Assembly: GCA_004151065.3 (NCBI GenBank)
Contig: NWUY0300048241.1
Span: forward strand, 1,719-21,791
DNA from: Larix sibirica
Lineage: Eukaryota; Streptophyta; Pinopsida; Pinales; Pinaceae
Direction: 5' to 3'
DNA: 20,073 nucleotides
Part shown: positions 8,785 to 18,195 of the stretch, in pieces
How positions within the stretch are numbered: the stretch's first letter is position 1
Layout: every line of letters starts with the position of its first letter
The notes under the pieces: model-generated
The model's database searches: none
Told to the model about the DNA's origin: nothing
Seen by the model: the letters and a program-made list of their open reading frames with translations, nothing else
Made by a program: the position numbers and the translations under genes

Positions 8785-10020
8785 TTAACAGAGAATCGTG
8801 AGATAGAAAAGTAATATGAGAGCATAAATTTTTCCAGAAGGAAAAAGGAAAAAATATATGTTACATATATGATACAAAATATCGCTTGGTAGAGCAAGAT
8901 AGAGACAGTATTGAAAAAATCGTTTCAGGAATCTCCCATTTACAGGATTTCCAAATATTTCATCATTGAGCTGAGCCAATTCATATGTTGTTTTGTCGTG
9001 GACTGTAATGACTTTGAATGGGCTGAGCCATAAGTTGTCAAATTTTTTGTGTTTATCTCTCTCTTCTCTTCTAGGATCACATTTCAGAACAAGGTCTCCA
9101 CGTTGAAAATCTCGAGCGATGGCCCTTCGGTCAAATGTTGCCTTAATCTTGTCTTGGTGAATCTTGGAGGTTTCGTCGAGCTACTCCCTAACCTGCTGTA
9201 TTTCTATTAGTTGATGAATCCTTCTCTCCATGTCATTTGGTTCTTCATGCTCTGGTTGTAAAAGTTTCATTACTGGGAGACCCAACTGTACGGGGAGAAC
9301 TACTTCTTTTCCATTGACCAGCTGGAAAGGTGAAGTGCCTATAGCACGTTTGACACTAATTCTATCTTCCCACAATGCAAATTTTAGCTGGGAATCCCAA
9401 GACCTTTTTTTCATATTTAGTATCTTCTTGATGATAGTCACTAAAATTTTGTTAGAGGAATCAGCCAAACCGTTTCCCTAGGGGTAGTAGGCAGTTGAAT
9501 TAATCAATTCAATGTTATAGCTTTGACAAAAGGTCATCATTCGGTTGTACTTGAAAGCTTGAGACTTGTCTGTAATGATCTTTCTCAAGAGGCCAAATAT
9601 TTTCAGGATATTCTCTTCCAGGAAATTTATTATGACAGTATCATTGGCATTTCTCATTGGAATTGCCTCCACCCATTTTGTGAAATAGTCAGTGGATGTG
9701 AGAATCCATCTATGCTGGCCACTGGAATGAGGATTTATTTCTCCTATAAAATCAGTGCCCCACTGTTGGAAGGGTGCTTCAAATCTGATTGGTTTAAGTG
9801 GTAATGGTTTGAGTTTCTGCTTTTCAACAAATAATTTACCTTCCTTGCATGATCTGACAATATTGTTAGCATCAATGAAAAATGTAGGCTAGAAATAACC
9901 AGCTCGTAGGACCTTGTAAGCAGTGGCTCTCCATGCATGATGTCCTCCGCACATTCCCTTGTGAAAATATATTATCATGCATTTTGTTTCTTCTTCAACA
10001 ATACAATTTAGCAGAACACT
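8785..10020 (-). pseudogene. Integrase (pol 3' part), decayed
   Basis: Retroviral-type integrase, which would insert the cDNA into the host genome. The N-terminal zinc-finger region lies at about 9970-9850: the two His and the first Cys are visible, but the last Cys reads Gly (SCKEGK). The core shows WGTDF (first Asp, 9751-9753), ITDKSQAF (second Asp, 9568-9570) and GNGLADSSN, where the catalytic Glu reads Asp (9460-9462). The C-terminal part has RGDLVLK, KKFDNLWLSPFKV and NGRFLKRFF, typical of plant gypsy integrases. After that a hydrophobic stretch runs to the TAA at 8785; no chromodomain is visible. Stops include a TAG at 9478-9480 in place of the family Gln before GNG, and a TAG at about 9181. 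Confidence 0.85.
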
Positions 10021-10299
10021 AAGAGGATCTTTCCAAAAGAGATATCCATCTAGAATACAATACTTGACAGATTTGAGTTTTAAGAGATCTCATTTTGGAT
10101 ATATATAGATAGGGAGGACAAGTTAGATGCTGAAGGTAATAAACAATGTCTTTGTACCATTTCGAACAAGCAAATTTTTCAGACATGTTATCAAGAATAT
10201 TTTGTTGAATACCTTCTTCTTCCTGACTAGGAAGTCGATCTATCAGATTGACCTCTAGAGCTTGATAATTTGACTCAGCTAGTAGTTTACCTAGTCCTT

Positions 10300-10780
10300 C
10301 TCCTTTCACCAGTTTAGCAGGCCTGATTTCCATGTCATATTATTGGATTTTGGAGATCCATTTTCCCCTTCTCCCTTCGTTGTCTAGCTGGCACATGATA
10401 CCCTTCATAGTTCTCCCTGGGATGTAGGCTATGATTTTGGAATGTAGGACATAATTCATGAAGGACTTAAGGGCCTTGACTAATGCATAAACCTATTTTT
10501 CCATCGTGTTGTATTTTAGCTCCACATCCCTCAATGCTTGGTTGAAAAAGGAAATAGGTAGCTCATGTCCTTCATTATTCTTATGTAAGAGGACTACTAC
10601 AATGGTAACCTCAAAGGAAAATGAGAATATAAGAAAATCCTTTGTGTAATCAGGACTAGTCAAAACAGGTTCTTTTCCTAAGGAATCCTTTATCTTTTTA
10701 AAGGAATCCCTTGCAACTATGGTCCATTTGATCTCAACATTTTTCCTTAACATCTCAGTGATTTCTTTCATTGTTTCCGC
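10300..10780 (-). pseudogene. RT-linked RNase H domain, lacking visible catalytic aspartates
   Basis: This follows RT in frame. It has EPVLTSPDYTKDF, the FLIFSFSFE strand where a normal gypsy RNase H has a DAS motif, VVVLLHKNNEGHELPISFF, then LRDVELKYNTMEK followed by a TAG where the family has Gln, and ALVKALKSF. The usual TDH motif is replaced by AYIPGRT. The first and later catalytic Asp are therefore not seen, which suggests a structural connection domain and not an active nuclease. I recall related plant elements also lacking the Asp here, so the loss probably predates decay of this copy. Confidence 0.7.
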
Positions 10781-11781
10781 AAAATTGGGGACGAATATTC
10801 ATAGAAAATTTATTTTTCCAATGAAGGAATGTACCTCCTTTTTATTCCTTGGGAGCTCAATTAGTTTGATAGAAGCTACTCTATCGGGATCTATCTTCAC
10901 ACCATATTTGGAAACAATGTACCCCAACAACTTTCCCTTTGTCATTGCAAAAAAGAATTTTTTGGGATTGAGAGACATACCAAATTTTTTTCATTTCCTA
11001 AAGGTCTACTTTAGATGTTGAAGATGATCTTCATTAGATTTTGCAAATAATGTCATAACTTCCAAATATATAACAATAAATTTATCTTTTTAACCTATGA
11101 ATGCTATGTCCATATCCCTTTGAAATGTTGCACCAGCGTTAATAAGACCAAATGGAATTTTATCATACATAAAAGTTCCCCGTGGTGTAGTAAAAGTTGT
11201 CTTTTATCTATCATATAGGTGCATGTCGATCTTGTTATAGTATGAGAATCCATCCATCTTAGACACTCTAGTGGACCCAACCACTTTTTCTACAATGTGA
11301 TCCATTTTGGGAAAAGGGTAAGTGTCCTTTAAAGAGCACTTATTCGGATTTCTGAAATCAACACATAAACAAATTTCTCCATTCTTCTTTTTGACCAGTA
11401 CCAAGTTAGCCACCCACTCTAAATATATGAGGGCAATGATGATTTTTACATCAAGTAAATTTCTCACCTCTTTTTCGATTACAAGGAGTAATATAGGATT
11501 CACATGCCTCAATTTTTGTTTTACTGGTTTAGCATCTAACTTCAGTGGGATCCTGTGTTGTATGATAATTATATCATAAGTTTTCAGGTCTTCATAATTA
11601 CGTGCAAAAATGCTATGTGTTCTTTAAAAAGGCCCTCATACTTTTTCGTTTGCTCGATTGTAAGAGACTGTGAAAGTTTTATGAACTTTGGTTCTTTTAG
11701 GGTACCAAGATTCTCTTCTTGTACAACCTCAGTAGTTGGTTGCACTATTGGTATCACTGGGATCTCATTCTTGTCGAACAA
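10781..11781 (-). pseudogene. Reverse transcriptase, decayed
   Basis: Copies the element RNA into DNA. Visible in order: a leader block IEQTKKYEGLFKEH; the IPLKLDAKPVKQKLRHVNP region; VANLVLVKKKNGE and CVDFRNPNK; KMDGFSYYNKI, which keeps the first catalytic Asp; RGTFMYDKIPFGLINAGATF; and the active-site strand, where the expected YLDD reads YLEV (11057-11068). After that, LNPKKFFFAMTKGKLLGYIVS and the thumb region follow. Both Asp of the YxDD box are changed, and several stops interrupt the frame, so this copy cannot be active. Confidence 0.85.
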
Positions 11782-12084
11782 TTGTTCTAGAGGAACCAGT
11801 CCTTTAGGAATATAGTTATTCTTTAGTTGAAGGATCTTGTGGCCATCAATCTATTGTGTTAACCTAGGTGTCCTTCCATCTTCTATTTGCAGAATATCTT
11901 CTCCTTCCTCTCTTTCATTGCTATCTATATTGGTGTATGAGGTCTCATCCATAAGATGCAGAAAGTGTTTGATCTATTGATCGTCCTCAAAGACTTGATA
12001 ATTTTTAATATTGTCCATGATAGAGGGACAATATCGTATTTCCACTTCATACTTTATCTTCAGATTCTTGGGAGGTTTGAAAGA

Positions 12085-12464
12085 GCTAGCCATTAAGGCC
12101 AATGAATCAGCCTATTGATTGCATTCCCTAGGGAAAAAATTTATATTGAAATAATCAAAGAAATTATCAATAAGATCCCATGAAATATTTCGATATGATC
12201 TGAGCCTGGGATTCTTCACTTGGTAAATAACTTGATCTAGTTTACAACCAACTCAGAGTCTTTGAAAACTACCAAGTTAGTGACTTTCAAATCTTTAGTG
12301 GCTTGGAGGCCTAAGATGAGGGCCTCATATTCAACGACATTATTAGTAGTATCAAAATCTAGCTTGTAAGAAAGACTAGTTTCTTATCCTGCCAGTGATG
12401 ATAGTACTGCACCAACTCCAGATTCTTCTTTGGCTGAGGCTCCATCAAAATATAGTTTCCAAAC
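12085..12464 (-). pseudogene. Extra RNase H domain (archaeal-type-like, aRNH) upstream of RT
   Basis: The domain starts WKLYFDGASAKEESGVGAVL, continues through a stop to YKLDFDTTNNVVEYEALILGL, then VVFKDSELVV, a one-base frame change, and ends ADSLA near 12100. These give the four-acid pattern of RNase H: D in FDG, E in YEAL, D in DSEL, D in ADSLA. NN(V/A)xEYEALILGL and DSELVV are typical of the archaeal-like RNase H added to some plant gypsy elements. In the Tat elements I know this domain follows the RT-linked RNase H; here it lies between protease and RT. A stop, a frameshift and TAG codons show this copy is inactive. Confidence 0.75.
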
Positions 12465-13010
12465 TCGATTCCTGTAATCTTCAGCAATAGGTTCCCTCAA
12501 CTGAGGTTGCACAATTTCCTCTTCAGAGGGACCACGCAACGATAACATATAACAACCCATATCTTCATCTGCTGCATAAATGGGATAATTCATCGGACTG
12601 TCTTGATCACTTATCACATAAGCAAACATAGCTTCTCTGTACAATCGTCTAGTCTCCCCAGCAAATACGGGTATTGTAGCATACTTCATATCCATTTGCA
12701 TGGTGTCTCCCAATTTTTTAGCCCATCTTCTTGATAAAAGCATACCATACTTTGGCTGGTACATTTGCTACCACCACATCCATCATTACACTTTTGGCGG
12801 GTATTTGATCAAGAGTGACTACCAAATCCTTTATCATACCTATGCATTTCACTTTTACGGAGTCGAAACTGTAGAGATCATGATATGGACTGGTGATCTC
12901 TAGCCCCAATTGTTCCATGATAACTTTGGGCATCAAATTGTGGGATGCTCCAGATTCTAGCATACAGTTGTGGAGGAGTTTATCATGTACGTTTATGGTA
13001 ACATAAAAGG
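12465..13010 (-). pseudogene. Retropepsin-type protease and downstream linker, decayed
   Basis: Aspartic protease that would cut the polyprotein. The lead-in TPFYVTINVHDKLLHNCML is followed by ESGASHNLMP, where the catalytic triad D-(S/T)-G reads E-S-G (Glu codon at 12955-12957). The flap and core follow (GLEITSPYHDLYSFDS, IKDLVVTLDQIP). A frameshift near 12745 joins to YGMLLSRRWAKKLG, whose GMLLSR strand closes the fold, then a linker leads into the extra RNase H. Confidence 0.78.
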
Positions 13011-13092
13011 GAGTAGTGGGATCTTCTTTATCATTGAGGTGGCGGCCACATTAAAAAGCTGGGGCTTCATCGTTTAGATTTATAGAATCCTG

Positions 13093-14840
13093 CTAGTCAA
13101 TGTTTTCAACTCTGTGTAACATCTTGTCAATTTTTTTTTGATACATAGGGTTCTTTATTAATTTAGACAGGGGAACAACTATTTTTAATTTGCTCAATTC
13201 CTTTTCCAAATTGAAAGGGGTATATCCTTCTCTAGGATTTGGCTTTATTCTCATATGGGGACTGATGCCTGGCTTAGTTTGGCTATCTGGGACTGTGGCC
13301 TCATTTGCTTTATCCTTTGGTAGGATTTTGCTTTCTAACAGGGGGGACACTTGAGGAAACTTAGCTTGAGCTGTCTTCTGGAGAGTTCTTGGGAGGAACA
13401 ACATTTTGTCTGTTTGTCGATCTTGGTCTTGGTATCAAGTCATACTTACTTTGCAATTTATCCGACTGAGAATTTGGGAATAATGGATATTCATTAGGGA
13501 ATGAATCACTTTCTTGGGGTTTTATAAGATATAGGCCTGTCTATTTATATGGAAGTGAGTTCTTGTAATCATCCTTAGTGAGGTGCATGAGATAGGAATA
13601 TTATTCCATCCAATTAAGCTTCTCTTCAAATTCTTCATAGATTTATTCCTCTGGAATTTCCATCAGATTATTCTCATTATCCCAGACAAATGGTCTTAGG
13701 GGTTGTTCATCATTCCTTTTTTCTCTGTATTCCATTTGAGGGTTATAAGACCTTCGGAACTGAGTAGGAGGTCGAGTAGGGGATTGTCTGTTAGGACTGC
13801 TACTTTCTAATTCCATTCTGGTAACTTTATTTGAAAGATTCTTTATAATGCGATTCATTTCTTCAATCTTTGCTTCTTGAGAGTCTTTAACTCTTGAGGA
13901 GCCACTCTCTTCTTTGGACTTCCCTTTGTATTTATATTCAACATCATTGGTCTATTTTATCTTGCCTCCTACCCTCATATTTCCCTCAACGTCTATAGCA
14001 TCATCTTGCATTATGCTAAGATAGGGTTATCTTCTTTCCCTCGATGTGATGGTGAAATATGAGGGGAAAGATCCTGCATATGTGTCTTGATTCACGGCTT
14101 CAGTGGGTCGTATATCTTCAAGGATTCTCTAATACACTTTGTTGGATCTTGCAGTGAAATCCACCACATTTTCAGAATTGTTTTTTCTTAGGGTGAAAAA
14201 TTCTGTGAGATAGTAAAGGCTATCATGCTTAATTCCCCACTTCTTGATGAAGGTGTTTCCAGAATTTCCATAGTGTTGATGGAAGCGTTGGGTAGTAATC
14301 TGAACCAAGTTTTGGCTTCTCCTTCAAGTGATTGAGTGAAGACTCTCATTAACACATCATCATGGTCGATAAGAATGTTGTTGGTGAAATATTGGAATCT
14401 ATTTACATGATCTTCTGTAGGCGTTCTCTTACTTCCATCATATCTTGGTAATAACTTCAAATAGTGGGTAGGCATATCATTTAAGGGTGTTGGCAATTGT
14501 AGGGGTCCATGTAAGCTATCTACCCATCTAGGTGTCCTAGGTGGTGGTGGTGGTGGTCCTGCGCCTCCTCCTCCAAACATGAGGTGGTTGGCAATTAAAT
14601 TCTTGGCTTTAGGACAAATGAAAGACTTGAGGGGATTGATACAAGATGAAGATTCTCTATTTTCTATAGGAATCGTTTGAGAGCTGGGTAAACCACAATG
14701 AGTGTGGGCATTCTAGGGAGATAGTTCTCTTTCAGGGGTTTGGATAATGAATTCAGTTTCAAGTAATTGAGGACCAAACAAAGGTGGGGAGAAAATTCGT
14801 CGGTGGCTTGGAGAGGTGGACTACTATTTTCCCCACCTGC
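13093..14840 (-). pseudogene. Gag (capsid region and C-terminal part), decayed
   Basis: Structural protein of the particle. Its N-terminal part (FSPPLFGPQLLETEF, about 14790 down) is matched in the second gag copy. A Gly/Pro run and PRTPRWVDS lead to HYLKLLPRYDGS and the gag signature RVFTQSLEGEAKTWFRLLP, with HVNRFQYF before it. Near 14264 a frameshift moves the frame to TFIKKWGIKHDSLYYLTEFF, then NKVY and a TAG where Gln is usual. Further pieces at 13858-13643 and 13404-13093 continue in alternating frames with stops. I see no CCHC zinc knuckle. The start codon is unclear. Confidence 0.82.
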
Positions 14841-15038
14841 GTCTCCAGGAGAAAGAATCTTGTAAAGCCACAAATTCTTCGAGGCTGGGGTTCTGGCGAG
14901 TATGTCTTCGTCTAGATGCCAGGTTTCTTCAGTCGAGTCACCAAGTTGATTACAACCTACTTCTTGGTTTCATCCACTATGAAATCAAGACTGTATAATT
15001 TGTCGTTGTCCCTAGGGAAGATTTATCTTCTTTCTTGA

Positions 15039-15056
15039 GTCCCCAGAAACGGCGCA
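15039..15056 (-). other. Primer-binding site of element A (tRNA-Asp type)
   Basis: The minus strand reads TGCGCCGTTTCTGGGGAC, close to the complement of the 3' end of plant tRNA-Asp (TGGCGCCGTTGCCGGGGA). It lies 8 bases from the LTR start at 15065. This marks where minus-strand DNA synthesis would begin. Confidence 0.75.
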
Positions 15057-15064
15057 AGAAAAGA

Positions 15065-15379
15065 TGTTAGTCCCAGAGACATTCTAGGCTATTTTAGAAC
15101 TGTTCCTGGGCATCAATGATATTTATTGTATTCTTTGCTTAATCCAAATCACATTCACTTGAGTATAATGCATAAAACCAATCTTGGAGTAATGTGTGTA
15201 GTACTTCAATATGCCAAAAGGAAAAACTGCAATGAGGGTGATGTTGATGAAATGGCACAAGAAAAAGGTACCTCAATGGAAGTAAATCTTTGTCTTATGT
15301 GTATGAATAACGTAGTGATCCAAAGGAGGAATTCAGTAGTTTAAACAACAATGATTTTAGAGCTAAATCCGAATAGTGT
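15065..15379 (-). repeat. 5' LTR of element A (partial)
   Basis: On the plus strand this begins TGTTAG directly after the PBS and matches 16064 onward (shared stretches around ttttagaa, cctgggcat and agtacttcaatatgc). It breaks off at the N at 15380, about 315 bases in, almost exactly where the 3' LTR piece at 381 resumes. Confidence 0.8.
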
Positions 15380-15380
15380 N
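15380..15380. other. Single-N gap between LTR and a gag fragment
   Basis: Before the N is an LTR; after it the sequence restarts in gag at a point homologous to about 14371. The ~1 kb on each side (14371-15379 and 15381 to about 16330) is the same gag-PBS-LTR segment from two diverged copies, so the order across the N is unreliable. Confidence 0.75.
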
Positions 15381-16044
15381 AGAATGTTGTCAATGAAATA
15401 TTGTAATTGATCTACATGATCCTATGTAGATGTCCCCTTACTACCATCATACTTTGGTAACAACTTCAGATAGTGGGTAGGCATATCATTTAAGCGTGTC
15501 GACAATTGCAGCAGTCCATGCCGTCTAGCCACCCATCGAGGTGTTCTGGGTGGTGTTGGTCCTCCTCCACCTCCTCCTCCTAACATGAGGTGATTAATGA
15601 CTACTTTCTTGGCTTGAGGAGTAATAAAGGAATTTAGCATATTTTTACGAACTTAAGGTTCTCCACTTCCAGTGGGAATAGATTGAGAGTTAGGAAAACC
15701 AAAAGGAGTATGGGGATTTTGGGGAGAAGGTTCTCTTTCAGGGGTTTGGAAAATGAATTCAAATTCAAGGAATTGAGGGCTGAACAGAGGTGGGGAGGAA
15801 CTTCGATGGTGGCCTAGAGAAGTGGACTTATATTTTACCCATCTATGTCTCCAGGAAACGGAATATTATAGAGCCAATAATTATTTGTGGCTAGGGTTCT
15901 TGCGAGTATGTCTACATCCTGGTGCCAGGTTTACTTTGGTGGAGTCTCCAAGTGGATTACAACATGCTGCCTGGTTTCATCCACTATGAAATCAGGAGCA
16001 TACAATTGTCGTTGTCCCCAGGGAAGATTTATCTTCTTGCTTGT
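15381..16044 (-). pseudogene. Gag N-terminal fragment of a second element (B)
   Basis: On the minus strand this runs from the PBS at 16045 into a gag start region, through FSPPLFSPQFLEFEFIF and a 72-codon open part (15640-15422) with a Gly run, PRTPRWVARR, MPTHYLKLLPKYDGSKGTST, and stops at the gap. It matches 14371-15030 in order and frame. The family match is clear, but the copy is cut by the gap and contains stops. Confidence 0.78.
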
Positions 16045-16063
16045 GTTCCTGGAAACGGCGCCA
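16045..16063 (-). other. Primer-binding site of element B (tRNA-Asp type)
   Basis: The minus strand reads TGGCGCCGTTTCCAGGAA, 15 of 18 positions identical to the complement of the plant tRNA-Asp 3' end, and it abuts the LTR directly. It is the better preserved of the two PBS copies. Confidence 0.8.
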
Positions 16064-16587
16064 TGTTCTAAGATTGTTTTAGAAATGTGCCTGGGCATTA
16101 ATAAGCTTTACTATTTGTCTTATATACTTAACCGAAATCACATTTATTGTTGTTCAAAAATAATGTTGATAACCAAGCTTAAAGTAATGTGGGCAGTACT
16201 TCAATATGCTAATAAAAAAACTTGAATAAACATGTGGTGATGAAAATTTCATAAGCAAAGGTACTCAATAAAAGTAAATATTTAATTATCATATTTGAAT
16301 CAGAAATTAACTCTGGAAATCATGAACATATATGAAAGAGATGAATTTACAAGAGGATAAATTACTACTTGGACATATCAAAGGTTTGAATTCACAAGAC
16401 ACCAATATGGGGCAATGAAGTTCTTCTTTATATCTTGATCACACTTCCAATGTATGAAGTTAGAATTCTTACAAAAAAAGTTGACATGATGGCCTTAGCC
16501 TATTCTTCTATATATAGCCTTCACAGGCCTTACAAAATAGTTTCTTACATCCCAACGGCTTAATGTTTCTATTTGTATTTTCTAACA
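16064..16587 (-). repeat. Complete LTR of element B (524 bp, internally deleted)
   Basis: The plus strand starts TGTTCTAAG after the PBS and ends TTCTAACA, with TG...CA termini. A TATA box is at 16508-16517. Compared with bases 1-772 it lacks about 190 bp in the middle (near 16300-16320). On one side it meets the PBS and gag as a 5' LTR would; on the other it meets the end of ORFx as a 3' LTR would, so it joins two element bodies. Confidence 0.82.
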
Positions 16588-16620
16588 AAATTATATTGGT
16601 CACAAAAATATTCCCTTGGA

Positions 16621-16744
16621 CTACTGATAACTTGTTTGCTATTGCGGCTTGGGTCCACCTTGCTGGGGTGGAGGGATGTCCTTCTTCGTGGAAGAGGTTC
16701 CTACTGTTGGATGTGACTGTGAAGCAGCAGCTGTTTCTTTTTCA
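16621..16744 (-). pseudogene. C-terminal end of a third ORFx copy
   Basis: A minus-strand frame with TAAASQSHP and QQGGPKPQ matches the Gln/Pro-rich tail of ORFx copy 1 (VAATSSAHPEAE, HSGPQSQQQ) and ends in a TAG at 16621-16623, 34 bases from the LTR, compared with 28 bases in copy 1. An earlier in-frame TAG is present. That the same tail borders the LTR twice supports ORFx as a resident part of the element. Confidence 0.6.
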
Positions 16745-16836
16745 TTTTGTTCTATATATATCCTTCACATTCCTTACAAAATAGTTTATTACAAAAAATT
16801 TATTATAGCCCAACTACTTAATGTTTCTATTTTTGG
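16745..16836 (-). repeat. LTR end fragment (second copy)
   Basis: From ctatatata at about 16750 to gtttctatttt this repeats 16508-16580, with an extra short stretch in the middle. With the piece of ORFx tail between them it looks like a small tandem duplication of the LTR/ORFx junction. Confidence 0.6.
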
Positions 16837-16872
16837 CCATGAAAATTGGGTATTTGTTGATGTTTCTTATTT

Positions 16873-17015
16873 TCCTTGAGATGCATGACCAGACAACGCA
16901 ACTTTGTGGGGTGTGCCCCCTCTTATGATGGCTCAACTGTTTGGCAATGTGTGTCCAGAAAACAACTGTGGCAGACTTTGGTTCAGGGTTCCGCATAAGG
17001 AAATTGTCCAGACAA
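16873..17015. repeat. Fragment of the ~280-bp array repeat
   Basis: The order CTTGAGATG, a C-rich run, CTCTT(T/A)TGATGGCTCAACT and GGCAATGTG matches 8219-8340 in array 2. It is an isolated partial unit next to an LTR fragment. Confidence 0.7.
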
Positions 17016-17039
17016 GCCTTCAACAAAAAATTGTGGATT

Positions 17040-17605
17040 GCCCTTGAGCCACCTGAGCTGGATACCTTTGATACGGTTTTGTTTCACTGAATTTGATCCA
17101 GGCCCTTCATTGTAAAGTACTTCTTCAAACTCTTTTGAAACATTCACCACCTAGCCCCTCTACACCATCCAAGCCCTTTTCTCTCAAACCTTGCTTTCAA
17201 TGGGGAAAAAGTTCATCGACATCACCGAATTGTGAAACGGGGCCTAATATCTCTTCAGAGAATTGAAACCATTCCAGTAGACTTGTTTCACAATCTCATC
17301 ATCATTTTCTAGGACCGATGTTCCCTTTCCCTCTATGCTTTTGCAGTCAAAAGGCCTGCTTCTCAATCAACAACTGATGTTCTCTTAGACATCTCAGGCA
17401 AGACCCCATTTCCTTTCCCCCTAATTGCTTGCTCATGTGCATCTATTGGCTACTCGTGAACGCTTCTCTTCCTTGCCCTTAGTGCTCCATGTGTGCTTCC
17501 ACTAGAAATAAAATGCACCATCGTAACCCTCTATTATCGCTGCTTCATTCGAAAACTCTGGGAGAGTCGTGCATTCTGCTTAATGACTCTCTTTCTGCAT
17601 TTGCT
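17040..17605. other. Unrecognised stretch between array fragment and promoter module 3
   Basis: No feature is identified on either strand. In position it is where ORFx codons would start after the TATA-like box at 17610, but I see none of the conserved ORFx motifs. Minus-strand frames are short and broken. It is either a different passenger sequence or an ORFx start decayed beyond recognition. Confidence 0.4.
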
Positions 17606-17609
17606 TGGG

Positions 17610-17619
17610 TATTTATAAC
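17610..17619 (-). promoter_or_regulatory. TATA-like box of promoter module 3
   Basis: The minus strand reads GGTTATAAATA, 94 bases downstream of the intact inverted repeat at 17714-17739. The layout matches that at 7570/7666 before ORFx copy 2. Confidence 0.45.
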
Positions 17620-17713
17620 CTTATTTGCTCATTCCTCGACAATCGTTTCGTCCTTGAGTAGAGATTACCAAGTCACTTATTGGGATCCTTGCGTGTTCAG
17701 AGACATTTACTCC

Positions 17714-17739
17714 TAAACGGTGGAGGTACGGACCGTTTA
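17714..17739. promoter_or_regulatory. Inverted repeat TAAACGG-N12-CCGTTTA (module 3)
   Basis: The arms and spacing are identical to those at 7666-7691, but the 12-base centre differs. It lies in a longer block of similarity that leads into array 3. Confidence 0.5.
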
Positions 17740-17809
17740 AGGGAAACTTAAGGAAAAACAATGAGGATGGAATGCAGTGGGAAGTGGTAAATCATAAACC
17801 ACAAGTGGC

Positions 17810-18195
17810 TTTAGGGCTTTGATGAAGCGCTTTAGGAAGATTTCTTTTTCAGCCCCGACTCAACGTGGTGCTTCCATGTGGAAAGGATGGTTTCGATTCA
17901 GGGGAGCCCTTAGAAGCTAAACTTTGAGCATCTTAGACTCCCTAAAGTTCAAGAAATCGTCGATCTTCCACCAAGCCTTCCTTGAGATTTGTTCCCAACC
18001 GATGCAACTGTATGGGCGGGCCCCTTTGTTCTGATGACTAACTGCTTGGTGGTTTGTGGCTGGAAAAACCACTATGACATCCTTTAGCAGTTTCAGGGCT
18101 CCAATAAGGTGGTTTAGGACAACTACCTTTCGTCCCCTTAATGATCCCGGTGCTGCCACATGTAGGTGGCGTTTTTCCTTCAGGGGCGTGTTGGC
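17810..18195. repeat. Repeat array 3 (two units)
   Basis: Two units are anchored at 17889 and about 18171, a period near 282 bases, with the same core as arrays 1 and 2. The boxes read CCATGTG and CCACATGT, so no intact G-box is left. It breaks off at about 18195, after GGGGCGTG, against unrelated AT-rich DNA. The minus-strand frame of 180 codons across this region is a by-product of the repeat. Confidence 0.75.

Larger units (their letters stand above)
381..15379 (-). mobile_element. Large decayed Ty3/gypsy LTR retrotransposon (element A)
   Basis: One element can be followed on the minus strand: 5' LTR piece (15379-15065), PBS (15056-15039), gag, protease, extra RNase H, RT, RNase H, integrase (ending 8785), a 3' internal region of about 8 kb, and 3' LTR (772-381). 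The internal part is about 14.3 kb. The order RT-RNase H-integrase defines Ty3/gypsy. The extra RNase H, the tRNA-Asp PBS and the long 3' region with tandem repeats resemble the plant Tat/Ogre/Athila group; that placement is inference. Frameshifts and many stops show it is dead. Both ends stop inside an LTR at single-N gaps, so the two LTRs cannot be compared over their full length and no target-site duplication can be checked. Confidence 0.88.

Noticed and set aside
8785-8880. Hydrophobic stretch after integrase as an envelope-like membrane segment
   Set aside because: It is a short AT-rich read-through after the normal integrase end (NGRFLKRFF), with no signal peptide or separate start.
11990-12115. 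CAA-TAG contexts in pol as programmed stop readthrough
   Set aside because: Three such TAGs (about 11860, 11980 and 12113) occur near frameshifts and many other stops, so ordinary decay explains them better.
17170-17260. Plus-strand ATG frame starting MGKKFIDITEL near 17200 as a host exon
   Set aside because: It stops after 11 codons, and no splice or further coding evidence is seen.
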